Source of the DNA: an uncultured Lachnospiraceae bacterium
GTDB lineage: Bacteria; Bacillota; Clostridia; Lachnospirales; Lachnospiraceae
Assembly (NCBI GenBank): GCA_947626985.1
Contig: CANQUG010000004.1
Location: 1-64,000 of the forward strand
Length of the DNA: 64,000 bases
Direction: 5' to 3'
Shown here: in pieces, positions 1 to 11,878 of the stretch
Position numbering within the stretch: the first letter of the stretch is position 1
How the letters are laid out: each line of letters begins with the position of its first letter
Position numbers and translations under genes: made by a program
The notes under the pieces: generated by a model
Seen by the model: only the letters and a program-made list of their open reading frames with translations
Told to the model about the DNA's origin: nothing
Databases searched by the model: none

Positions 1-3000
1 TTATTATTTAACCGCAACTGCGAAAATTGCCTTTCTATCTTCCTCACATTCAAATACATCTCATGTTATTATTTAACTCGAGCAGCCCATCGGAGGCGTT
101 ATTCCGATCATATTCAAATACATCTCATGTTATTATTTAACCTTATAACTTCTTTTATTTCGTCCAATGCTACGTATTCAAATACATCTCATGCTATTAT
201 TTAACCGTGGTGCGGTAGAGTGATGAAATGGGAAAAGCCATTCAAATACATCTCATGTTATTATTTAACGCCCACAGGGGCGCAGATTCTTTTCCGGGGA
301 CTGGAATTCAAATACATCTCATGTTATTATTTAACGCGCTTGTGGATATTCTTGCCTACGACATGCACATATTCAAATACATCTCATGTTATTATTTAAC
401 ACGAAAAGTTAAAAGGCATTCTGGCAAGACTGATCAAATTCAAATACATCTCATGTTATTATTTAACATTTTGTAGCCGTCCTCCACCAGGAATACCAGC
501 GATTCAAATACATCTCATGTTATTATTTAACTGCGAGACTACCACCCCCACAATCTTGCGGATATATTCAAATACATCTCATGTTATTATTTAACAGGTC
601 TTGGTCCATTTCAGGAGCATGGAGAGCAACATTCAAATACATCTCATGTTATTATTTAACCAGTAAACGAAGCTGCCCCCATCTTGGAGGAAAGCAATTC
701 AAATACATCTCATGTTATTATTTAACACATTGTTATCATGGTGCTTTGTCAGGACATGTAATTCAAATACATCTCATGTTATTATTTAACCAATTCCGCA
801 CTTCCTCGCAAACGCCCTGAGACATTCAAATACATCTCATGTTATTATTTAACGGTGAACGAGATGCCAGGATATGAATCAATATTCTGATTCAAATACA
901 TCTCATGTTATTATTTAACATGGGGCATTTGTGGCACCGGGAAGCGCGGGAACGCATTCAAATACATCTCATGTTATTATTTAACAGGGAAGAGCATGAA
1001 ATTTCATAAGATTCGAGGCGTATTCAAATACATCTCATGTTATTATTTAACATCCTTAAGATTTAAGGACTTCTTCCCGCATGAAATTCAAATACATCTC
1101 ATGTTATTATTTAACGGTCCGCTCTGTCTCCAAAGTTGTAGGACAGGACATATTCAAATACATCTCATGTTATTATTTAACGCTGTTAATGATGTAACAC
1201 AAGTTAAAGATATGGCATTCAAATACATCTCATGTTATTATTTAACTTCAGCACCAAAAGAGTCCGGATCTGCCAGTTTACATTCAAATACATCTCATGT
1301 TATTATTTAACTGAAGAGAATGAGTACCTTTATTGCAAGAATGATATTCAAATACATCTCATGTTATTATTTAACGCCCCGTTTAAAAGCCCCATATTGC
1401 TAAAATGCCTAATTCAAATACATCTCATGTTATTATTTAACATTCTGGCGTTGCTGGCCGCTGCGGGGATAGTAATATTCAAATACATCTCATGTTATTA
1501 TTTAACGCCCGCCCAGTCAATAGACGGAACCTTACAGGCCCATTCAAATACATCTCATGTTATTATTTAACGAAACACTTATGGAAATGAGCGGACAAGA
1601 AAACTTTATTCAAATACATCTCATGTTATTATTTAACGATGCCACGCCGCAAGGTAACGATAGCATACCAGAATTCAAATACATCTCATGTTATTATTTA
1701 ACTAAACCGGAGATCGCATATCCGATATCACCGGGTGATTCAAATACATCTCATGTTATTATTTAACTTTGCGGGCGTAGAATAGAATAGGGCAAACTAC
1801 ATTCAAATACATCTCATGTTATTATTTAACGATAACACAATTCCCAGAAGTAGCAAGAGCGAACCTATTCAAATACATCTCATGTTATTATTTAACTTTT
1901 CCGATCTCTCCCATACATGGACGCGGCACTAATTCAAATACATCTCATGTTATTATTTAACATAATTTCAAGGATTATAATATTTGCCAGAGCATATTCA
2001 AATACATCTCATGTTATTATTTAACGGGGGTGTTAGTCAGTCAATATTGTTACACTCAGAGATTCAAATACATCTCATGTTATTATTTAACTTAAAAGCA
2101 TGGTACTGGCAGACCTGCCGAAAGCCAATTCAAATACATCTCATGTTATTATTTAACGGTGAATGAAATGCCAGGGTACGAAACGGTTTTTTATTCAAAT
2201 ACATCTCATGTTATTATTTAACTCAAATGCTTTAGCTTATAAACTTTGCACTAACCGATTCAAATACATCTCATGTTATTATTTAACGCGGGAAAAAGAT
2301 AGGGATAAAAACTGGGAGGTAATTCAAATACATCTCATGTTATTATTTAACGACAAGGGCGGGGAAACATTCGTTCACAAAATGGATTCAAATACATCTC
2401 ATGTTATTATTTAACAACGAAGCTGCAGGAAGTAACAGCGCGGCAGATCAAATTCAAATACATCTCATGTTATTATTTAACCACTCCCGAAGCTGCGCCT
2501 TGCTCTCTGAAAGGAATTCAAATACATCTCATGTTATTATTTAACCCTATCAAAACCGATTTCCATGCCGGCCACGACGAATTCAAATACATCTCATGTT
2601 ATTATTTAACTGGCGTTTGCTCAGGCAAACAGCAATACTACGGCATTCAAATACATCTCATGTTATTATTTAACAGTCTACCTAAAGGTGCAGTTCAAGG
2701 AGCCGACCGAATTCAAATACATCTCATGTTATTATTTAACATGCTGGTAAAAAGAAAGAAAGAATATAAAAATAATTCAAATACATCTCATGTTATTATT
2801 TAACTTACCAATCTGTTTAAACTCTCCTGTAACTGTATTAATTCAAATACATCTCATGTTATTATTTAACATGTTTGAGCACAATGCAATTAATGACTTT
2901 TTATATTCAAATACATCTCATGTTATTATTTAACGTGGCTCTCATTTGCGCTTCTGATACTGTTATTGCATTCAAATACATCTCATGTTATTATTTAACA

Positions 3001-6000
3001 ATTGCCGGCAAGTGGGGGAATGGAGAGGACCGGAATTCAAATACATCTCATGTTATTATTTAACGGTATCAGAGCAAACACAATCAATGAATTGTACCAA
3101 TTCAAATACATCTCATGTTATTATTTAACATAGCATGCTATTGTTGTTTTGTCAATATTATTATATTCAAATACATCTCATGTTATTATTTAACCCAGAC
3201 GGAGGTCATGCCGGTCACTGTACCGATTCTATTCAAATACATCTCATGTTATTATTTAACGCCTCAAACGTGATGGCGTTTTCCAGAGCATCTTATTCAA
3301 ATACATCTCATGTTATTATTTAACTTGCCTATCCTTAAGATTTAAGGACTTCTCCCTCTAATTCAAATACATCTCATGTTATTATTTAACCGGAAGGTTA
3401 GTGATTGCTGTGGATGCCGCGCTTTATTCAAATACATCTCATGTTATTATTTAACAGAGAGGGGGAAGGAACTGCCGGAGCTTCTAAGGAATTCAAATAC
3501 ATCTCATGTTATTATTTAACAAGTAGAAGAGCTGCTGGACAAGCGAAGCGACGAATTCAAATACATCTCATGTTATTATTTAACACGGTAAAGTTCACCT
3601 TCTTCTACTTCGTAATACAATTCAAATACATCTCATGTTATTATTTAACCTGCTAAATTTTCAAGACACCAAATTCTTTCCTTGATTCAAATACATCTCA
3701 TGTTATTATTTAACTGCCAGATTCACCTTCTGATATTAAATTATTATGATTCAAATACATCTCATATTATTATTTAACCTATCCGGCCGTCACTAAACTC
3801 TAACATGAAGTGCATTCAAATACATCTCATGTTATTATTTAACTACCAGCGGATGATATGGCAAAAATCTGCCATATCTAATTCAAATACATCTCATGTT
3901 ATTATTTAACAAAAAGACAATAATCAGATTATTAGAGCGTAGCAATTCAAATACATCTCATGTTATTATTTAACTCCTCTTTCACAAACACAACGGCGTT
4001 CGCAAACGGATTCAAATACATCTCATGTTATTATTTAACCTGCGATATCGAGAAAAGCGTTCATGAAAGAATTATTCAAATACATCTCATGTTATTATTT
4101 AACAGATTATTTAACGCAATGCGGCTTCATTCGTGACGAATTCAAATACATCTCATGTTATTATTTAACGTGATTGTGTCCCAGATACCCCCGAAAAAGT
4201 CTTATTCAAATACATCTCATGTTATTATTTAACAGGAGAAAAAGTTATGTTAGAGAAAACATTATCAAATTCAAATACATCTCATGTTATTATTTAACGA
4301 CGCCCCTATTAGGGCGTTTCGTCTTAATTTTCAAATTCAAATACATCTCATGTTATTATTTAACTAATGCGGTCCATGTATTTGTCATAATTTTTATCAT
4401 TCAAATACATCTCATGTTATTATTTAACAGGAACTGACAATCGAGGAAATCATTAAAAAAACAGATTCAAATACATCTCATGTTATTATTTAACGGGTCA
4501 TTTTTTCAAAAAAAACTTTTAATTTACTATATTCAAATACATCTCATGTTATTATTTAACCAGTCGGTTGCAACATCGCCAAACTCTAACTTTGCAATTC
4601 AAATACATCTCATGTTATTATTTAACCATCTGGATGCCGGTGATCACCACATCGTCAGCCTATTCAAATACATCTCATGTTATTATTTAACTGGTTTCAA
4701 ATTTGTACGAAAGGCCTTTATCCGGCATTCAAATACATCTCATGTTATTATTTAACCGAAGGAAGTGATCTCCGGGAAGTGGGGAAACGGATTCAAATAC
4801 ATCTCATGTTATTATTTAACAAGCTGGAGTCTTACAAGAACACCCTGCTGGAGCATTCAAATACATCTCATGTTATTATTTAACGAGATGAAAAAAGCGG
4901 AAAAGAAGGAACAGAGCCTATTCAAATACATCTCATGTTATTATTTAACTTAGGTTAGATTTTAGTGACGGTAGACTAGTAGAACTATTCAAATACATCT
5001 CATGTTATTATTTAACAAATATCTCTTTTGTACCACTAACGGACGTTTCACGATTCAAATACATCTCATGTTATTATTTAACCGAACCATGGTAAATAAG
5101 CGCTCTGATGAGTCTTATTCAAATACATCTCATGTTATTATTTAACCACAACAAATGGAAAGAAAGCACTCTGAAGAGTCTTATTCAAATACATCTCATG
5201 TTATTATTTAACTGTTTTATATTTGTGCCACCATAGCATATTTTTTGATTCAAATACATCTCATGTTATTATTTAACTATGGCGTGCTGCGCTACCCGGT
5301 CTTTAAAAAGCAGATTCAAATACATCTCATGTTATTATTTAACACGAACAGTGAGAGATGTGAGATTTTATAGGATTGATTCAAATACATCTCATGTTAT
5401 TATTTAACGGAGGGCGTGAACAACGCCAACACAGGTACACAGGGATTCAAATACATCTCATGTTATTATTTAACTAAAGATTTAAAAGATAATAAGAAAA
5501 TGTGTGATTAATTCAAATACATCTCATGTTATTATTTAACCATTACGCTTTCCCGGCTCGTGTCGCAGATAATAATTCAAATACATCTCATGTTATTATT
5601 TAACAATGTCACCGGCATCGCAGTGTTCGTGAATACCCTATTCAAATACATCTCATGTTATTATTTAACCTTATCGGCTCCGGGGAAAAAGGATAAAAAA
5701 GCAATTCAAATACATCTCATGTTATTATTTAACGGGAGAAAAGCGGCCCGCCTGATAAAGGACAAAAATTCAAATACATCTCATGTTATTATTTAACCGA
5801 ACAAAATAGGTATTGTACTTGCCCTGGACGGATTCAAATACATCTCATGTTATTATTTAACGGAGACTTTTATAGAGGAAATCCAGACTTCCAACGAATT
5901 CAAATACATCTCATGTTATTATTTAACGCAACCGTTCGTTGTGGAGTATGCCCGGCGAAGGTCATTCAAATACATCTCATGTTATTATTTAACGCATCTG

Positions 6001-9000
6001 AGATGCTGCAGTTTCATGCTGTGGAGCTCCATTCAAATACATCTCATGTTATTATTTAACCTAAATGTTCCATTATTTGGTCGTAGGTTTCAAGGATTCA
6101 AATACATCTCATGTTATTATTTAACTCAGAGCCGTTACTTTAATAAATCGAAGGGCGGTATTCAAATACATCTCATGTTATTATTTAACTTAATTCGTGC
6201 GATGTATGCCTCATAATTTTTGTCATTCAAATACATCTCATGTTATTATTTAACTATGAAGCAGGTTACGAATCCGCTGAAATAATCATATTCAAATACA
6301 TCTCATGTTATTATTTAACGTTTTGGTGTTTGGAGAACTTAGTCGAACAAGGGAATTCAAATACATCTCATGTTATTATTTAACAAACCTACGACTGCGT
6401 TGTAAAAGTCTATGACAGATTCAAATACATCTCATGTTATTATTTAACGGGTACAAAAACTTATATGCAGATGGTTCAGGAACATTCAAATACATCTCAT
6501 GTTATTATTTAACTAGTTACGTCGGCGAAACGGCTTACTTCTCGCTCATTCAAATACATCTCATGTTATTATTTAACTATTCAATCCTTTATTATAATTA
6601 TTTAATAAAACAATTCAAATACATCTCATGTTATTATTTAACTCTACATTTTCTAAATCATAACTTTTAATAATGTTAATTCAAATACATCTCATGTTAT
6701 TATTTAACATGGATAAAACATATTTAGAATTGCAATCAAATTAATTCAAATACATCTCATGTTATTATTTAACTTCCGTATGACTGTACACCAGACACCG
6801 CCAGCTTCCATTCAAATACATCTCATGTTATTATTTAACTTAGCCTCGCTCTCCGGTTTAGCAGCTTCCTTGTATTCAAATACATCTCATGTTATTATTT
6901 AACCTGGCAGATGGGACAGTGTACCCATCCGTATTTGTATTCAAATACATCTCATGTTATTATTTAACGGCTGAAAAGGGAATGTCGCTTGATGATATTC
7001 TCAATATTCAAATACATCTCATGTTATTATTTAACTCTGTATGCGTCTGTATCGTTATATATATTCGGGATATTCAAATACATCTCATGTTATTATTTAA
7101 CGTTGCATTTCGTGTTGCATCGCATTACAAATCAGTATTCAAATACATCTCATGTTATTATTTAACGGGGTTACGAAAGAGACGATAGAAAGAAACGTGC
7201 TATTCAAATACATCTCATGTTATTATTTAACCGGAAAGCTAACAAGGCTTTTGCGAGGTATTGCGTATTCAAATACATCTCATGTTATTATTTAACGTAG
7301 AACAGCCGGAAGCATTGGAATGGCATTCGAGGTATTCAAATACATCTCATGTTGTTATTTAACCCGGATTAACGCAGGCACAGCTTTCAGAGTTTTTATT
7401 CAAATACATCTCATGTTATTATTTAACAACTGGAAATGTCCGGGAACGAGGGGACTGTTACATTCAAATACATCTCATGTTATTATTTAACCTGCCCCGT
7501 TTGCGATATTCAGCAGGCAGGATTTGCATTCAAATACATCTCATGTTATTATTTAACATCTACGACCGGTCCTACGTCGGGAAATGGATTTTATTCAAAT
7601 ACATCTCATGTTATTATTTAACTTGTAAAAGCCGCCCTGTTTGTTGTCAATTCCTCGTATTCAAATACATCTCATGTTATTATTTAACACAAAAGAACGC
7701 AGAATGGTAATTGCAAAGCAAGAATTCAAATACATCTCATGTTATTATTTAACCAACGCCTTTGTGGTAAATGGGGATGCTCTGCAAGAATTCAAATACA
7801 TCTCATGTTATTATTTAACTCGAGGAAGAGCTTGGCAAGATTGCAGACAAAGGCTATTCAAATACATCTCATGTTATTATTTAACCCGGGCGATATTTTG
7901 GAATACAGAGAAGGTGGTGATATTCAAATACATCTCATGTTATTATTTAACAATGTCACCGGTATTGCGGTATTTGTCAATACACTATTCAAATACATCT
8001 CATGTTATTATTTAACGCCAAAGAGTATGCTAAGCAGGCTAAGGCAAGCGCATTCAAATACATCTCATGTTATTATTTAACTCCTCCGGCAGTTCCGGCA
8101 ATAGCGCAACGGTGATATTCAAATACATCTCATGTTATTATTTAACGACAGCGAATGGACACGGGCGCAAAGTGTATTTTTATTCAAATACATCTCATGT
8201 TATTATTTAACTAAACTTTGGCAGCCTAGAGAACCTAATGGCCCGAAATTCAAATACATCTCATGTTATTATTTAACTTATGACAGGAGGAACATCCGCA
8301 CTTATTACTGGAAATTCAAATACATCTCATGTTATTATTTAACTTGTAATCTATAATGATTACCTTCAGCACTTAGAACATTCAAATACATCTCATGTTA
8401 TTATTTAACAAATGCAGAGGCATCGTCTTTTTTAATCTGCTCAAATTCAAATACATCTCATGTTATTATTTAACGCAGACAGTCCGGAAGAAACCACGCT
8501 CTGTGCGTTATTCAAATACATCTCATGTTATTATTTAACAAGTTGACTTCATGGACCCGCCATAGGGAATGATCATTCAAATACATCTCATGTTATTATT
8601 TAACATTCTGGCGTTGCTGGCCGCTGCGGGGATAGTAATATTCAAATACATCTCATGTTATTATTTAACTTTCGCTCTCTGCGGTGTTCTCTCGTGCTAT
8701 CTGCATTCAAATACATCTCATGTTATTATTTAACACAGCCGTTTGTCTGCGCCCGTTCAAATTCACGCTATTCAAATACATCTCATGTTATTATTTAACT
8801 CACCTTGGTCGGGTCGAGCATTTTGCCGGTCACTTATTCAAATACATCTCATGTTATTATTTAACAGGAAGCTCTTCATCTATTCCGCTCGGAATTTGCA
8901 ATTCAAATACATCTCATGTTATTATTTAACAAAGCCGAAACCGCAGAAACCACGCTGAAAGGCTTATTCAAATACATCTCATGTTATTATTTAACTTTTT

Positions 9001-9775
9001 CGGATAGACAATTTCCCTATAAAATTTTCTCATTCAAATACATCTCATGTTATTATTTAACGAGGACAAGCCAAAGGGTTCCGGTAGTGCGTACATATTC
9101 AAATACATCTCATGTTATTATTTAACCTTTAGGGCGGTTTTGGACGTTTTGATGGCCATGAAATTCAAATACATCTCATGTTATTATTTAACCGAACGTG
9201 ATCGTCGTTTCCAGTGCGTCCTTGACTATTCAAATACATCTCATGTTATTATTTAACTTAACGCCGTTGCAGTTATAAAACTTGTTTCCCAATTCAAATA
9301 CATCTCATGTTATTATTTAACATCGTGCATATAGTAAATGGTACTACCGTCTGACATTCAAATACATCTCATGTTATTATTTAACGCCAATGCAACAGCA
9401 GTACAACGCACAGCAAGGCTATTCAAATACATCTCATGTTATTATTTAACTCTCTTTTTTCTCCGATACTATCCGGATCATGTACCATTCAAATACATCT
9501 CATGTTATTATTTAACAGCTCCCCGCTTCCGCTTCCGGAACCGGACACGCATTCAAATACATCTCATGTTATTATTTAACGGAAAGTGATCGGAACTATT
9601 AATTATCTGTCTGGTGATTCAAATACATCTCATGTTATTATTTAACCAGGCTAAAGCAGTAAAAGAGCTGGAAGAGGCTGTATTCAAATACATCTCATGT
9701 TATTATTTAACTAGGTATTTCCGCCGAAACCACTTTGCCGGACTTATTCAAATACATCTCATGTTATTATTTAAC
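1..9775 (-). CRISPR. Type I-B CRISPR array, about 150 repeat-spacer units, cut by the window's left edge
   Basis: A 30-bp repeat beginning ATTCAAATACATC and ending TTATTTAAC on the plus strand recurs about every 65 bp. By hand I count 150 complete repeats (first 48-77, last 9746-9775) plus the last 12 bases of another at 1-12, and 150 spacers of about 33-37 nt. Read on the minus strand the repeat starts GTTAAATAAT and ends ATTTGAAT. It contains the small stem ACAT-GAG-ATGT just before the 8-nt handle ATTTGAAT, as expected for Cas6 processing, so transcription runs right to left from the leader beside cas2. The newest spacers are therefore at the right and the oldest lie beyond the window. Only three repeats carry a substitution: 176-205 (base 194), 3749-3778 (base 3766) and 7334-7363 (base 7354). 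One spacer occurs twice (1442-1476 and 8605-8639). All apparent reading frames here are translations of the repeat, not genes. Confidence 0.99.
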
Positions 9776-9954
9776 CCCCCGCTTTTAAGCCATCTCTCAG
9801 ACTTTAATATACTCCAAATTCCTTGACTTTTCAACCCTTTTCGGGAATTATTACCAGCCTCCACAGTTATTTTTCATTTTTTCCTAATCAAGGCTCCAAA
9901 CCCCTTTAATTTCAAGGCTTTCACACATTTTTCCCTTCTCGGCACCTGGTAAAA
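9776..9954 (-). promoter_or_regulatory. CRISPR leader with array promoter
   Basis: This AT-rich, gene-free stretch lies between the cas2 stop and the first (newest) repeat, where a leader is expected. On the minus strand it holds a promoter with -35 TTGAAA (9829-9834) and -10 TATATT (9806-9811) separated by exactly 17 bp. Transcription would start about 25 nt before the first repeat. The leader end touching the repeat would be the site where Cas1-Cas2 inserts new spacers. The promoter is read from the sequence; its use is inferred. Confidence 0.85.
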
Positions 9955-10245
9955 TCACAGTATTAAGCTTTCTCCATTTTCACGATCTCCAGTTCCTAAA
10001 ATTTCCTCGCCAAAGACACCATCATTTAGCAACTTGATAATACATACGAAATCCTCCTGTTCATCAATTACCTTTTTTAGTTCTGTCTCTAGCTGTATTA
10101 ATTTCGATGGCGTCATCTCACCGCGAAACACAGATTTCTGAAAATGTGATAAATATTTTTTACACACTTTGAAAACTTTCTGCACTCTTTTTTCTCCAAC
10201 ATCATAAAAAAGAAATGCATAATTATAATTTATGTTCTTTTTCAT
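9955..10245 (-). CDS. cas2: CRISPR-associated endoribonuclease-fold protein Cas2
   Basis: A 96-aa protein of normal Cas2 length. The first strand ends FLFYDVG with the conserved Asp at about residue 15, followed by KRVQKVFKVCKKYLSHFQKS and VFRGEMTPSKL, typical of Cas2 from type I-B systems. Cas2 dimers bridge two Cas1 dimers in the integrase that inserts spacers at the leader end. The ATG follows the cas1 stop codon with no gap, so the two are translationally coupled. It is the last gene of the operon and lies next to the leader. Confidence 0.96.
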   Translation of the reverse strand: MKKNINYNYAFLFYDVGEKRVQKVFKVCKKYLSHFQKSVFRGEMTPSKLIQLETELKKVIDEQEDFVCIIKLLNDGVFGEEILGTGDRENGESLIL

Positions 10246-11244
10246 TTAGAAACCTTCTTTCAAACTGAATGGAATATATTCTTTTTCACCTGTAATCTGC
10301 TTTATTAGTTTATAACAATCCAGCTTAATTGCAGTTTGATATGAAACCTTTCTTTTTAAGACAGGATGCTGGAATACTGACTCCATCCTTCCTTCAAATG
10401 CCTCAATAAAAATCTTCCTTCCCTCATCATTTAAAATACAATAATTCACCTTCTTATCAAAGTGCTTCCCTACCTGAAGTCTTCTGTTATTTACCAGTTC
10501 AAAAATAGTCCGGAATACAATAACTGGTTTAAACACTTCACTCATATCAAGACTCAAGGAAAATCTGCCCTCAGATGGCTCATGAAGAAAACTTATTCTC
10601 TGATCCAAATGAGTTCGGTAAATCGCAGAAATTGTCTTAGTATAAAGCAGCGTATTTCCAAAAGACACCAAAGCATTCATAGGATTATCCGGGGGCCGTT
10701 TCACTCTTTTATTCATAACAAAATCTTCGGGAAGGAAATACTGAAAATCATGGTAAAATCGCATCCACACTTCACCTTCAGCAGCCATTAAGACCTTTAT
10801 ACTATCTGCACTGTCCACAGCTCGGAAAAACTCCTTACGTATCCAGTCCGTAGTATTCTTTACTTCTCTCTTATCATGCTTATAATAATGATAAAGCACC
10901 TCATAAATATTAATTCCTATGCCTTTCACTATAGATTTTGCAATTTTCAATCTGTCTTTCTGAAAAGCTTCCACCTGTTTTACCAGAAGTTTTCCACTCA
11001 TATACTGATCCCTTGGGTAGAAAGTCCCACTGTATCCACCATAATAATTAAAAAAATGTACTACAACATGATTCTGTGCGAAAAAATCCAGCAATTTGCT
11101 ATTGATACTAACCTCATTCAGGCAGTATATTTCTCTAGTGTTTTCTATTGGAATATATACATTTTTTTCATTTTTTCGAAAGCACAGTGAATTATCTTTT
11201 CTAGACAGTTCCCCCATAGATGATATATATTTTGTACTTCCCAT
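10246..11244 (-). CDS. cas1: CRISPR-associated integrase Cas1
   Basis: 332 aa. The C-terminal all-alpha catalytic domain shows NALVSFGNTLLY, FLHEPSEGRFSLSLDMSEVFKP and FRTIFELVN, which contain the conserved His and acidic metal ligands of Cas1. The protein integrates new spacers together with Cas2. A GTG at 11250 is also in frame, but AGGAG lies only 2 nt before it and 8 nt before the ATG at 11244, so I choose 11244. It sits between cas4 (45-nt gap on the ATG side to the upstream gene region) and cas2 (adjacent), forming the adaptation block of the operon. Confidence 0.96.
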   Translation of the reverse strand: MGSTKYISSMGELSRKDNSLCFRKNEKNVYIPIENTREIYCLNEVSINSKLLDFFAQNHVVVHFFNYYGGYSGTFYPRDQYMSGKLLVKQVEAFQKDRLKIAKSIVKGIGINIYEVLYHYYKHDKREVKNTTDWIRKEFFRAVDSADSIKVLMAAEGEVWMRFYHDFQYFLPEDFVMNKRVKRPPDNPMNALVSFGNTLLYTKTISAIYRTHLDQRISFLHEPSEGRFSLSLDMSEVFKPVIVFRTIFELVNNRRLQVGKHFDKKVNYCILNDEGRKIFIEAFEGRMESVFQHPVLKRKVSYQTAIKLDCYKLIKQITGEKEYIPFSLKEGF

Positions 11245-11295
11245 ATTCACTTCTCCTCATATGAAGATTTTCTGATATCTTCTGAAAATCCACCT

Positions 11296-11787
11296 TCAAA
11301 TGTAACAGTAATCATAATAAGCACACTTTCTGCATTTCGGCTTATTCAGGACAGGTGGCGTTTCATCCTGTTCCAGTAACTCCTGTATCTCACAAATATA
11401 CATATCAAGCTCCCTTTCTATATCTTCTGTAAGTTCAATGATTACTGTCTTTTTATTATTTTTGTTTTTTTCCACAAATTCCAGTTTTCCTTTACGAACG
11501 ACACCCTTCTCATTCAAAACTTTTAAATAATAGAGCAATTGCCATTTAGCTGCTTCCGCATCCGCATCTGACTTTTTTATTTCAGTCAAATATTCGGTGG
11601 TAAGTTTATCTAATTTTATATTGTCAATTGATATCTCCGTATTCCCATGTTCAGCTCTTTCCTCATGAAGCGCTTTACCAATTTTCACTTCTTCGCTGTT
11701 ATCCTCCAGATTCATACGATTCCCAAACAGATAGCACTGCCGTTTACAATGGAAATAGTAATTCACTAAAGTCCCGGTCACTTTCAT
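11296..11787 (-). CDS. cas4: CRISPR-associated exonuclease Cas4
   Basis: 163 aa, the usual size of a type I Cas4. The RecB-like nuclease core is visible (HEER, then a KGKLEFVEK strand that carries the catalytic Glu/Lys region). Cys14/Cys18 at the N-terminus and Cys152, Cys155 and Cys161 at the C-terminus are the likely 4Fe-4S ligands. In I-B systems Cas4 trims prespacers and fixes PAM choice and orientation with Cas1-Cas2. Ribosome site AAAAGGA lies about 8 nt before the ATG. It is transcribed after cas3, with a 91-nt gap in which I see no clear promoter. Confidence 0.95.
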   Translation of the reverse strand: MKVTGTLVNYYFHCKRQCYLFGNRMNLEDNSEEVKIGKALHEERAEHGNTEISIDNIKLDKLTTEYLTEIKKSDADAEAAKWQLLYYLKVLNEKGVVRKGKLEFVEKNKNNKKTVIIELTEDIERELDMYICEIQELLEQDETPPVLNKPKCRKCAYYDYCYI

Positions 11788-11878
11788 ATTTTTAATCCTT
11801 TTCTTATTCTGTCATTATGCCTTCTACTCAATTAATAATACGCTTTCTATAAAATTCCTTTGAATTTGTTTAGGAATA

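Noticed and set aside
8475-9745. Three spacers that could all encode ETTL (8475-8509, 8931-8965, 9712-9745)
   Set aside because: The shared core is only about 11 bases, too short to claim a common target.
228-9826. Many open frames with FKYISCYYLT or IQIHLMLLFN repeats
   Set aside because: They are translations of the CRISPR repeat; the repeat has no stop in two frames. No ribosome sites or protein-like spacing.
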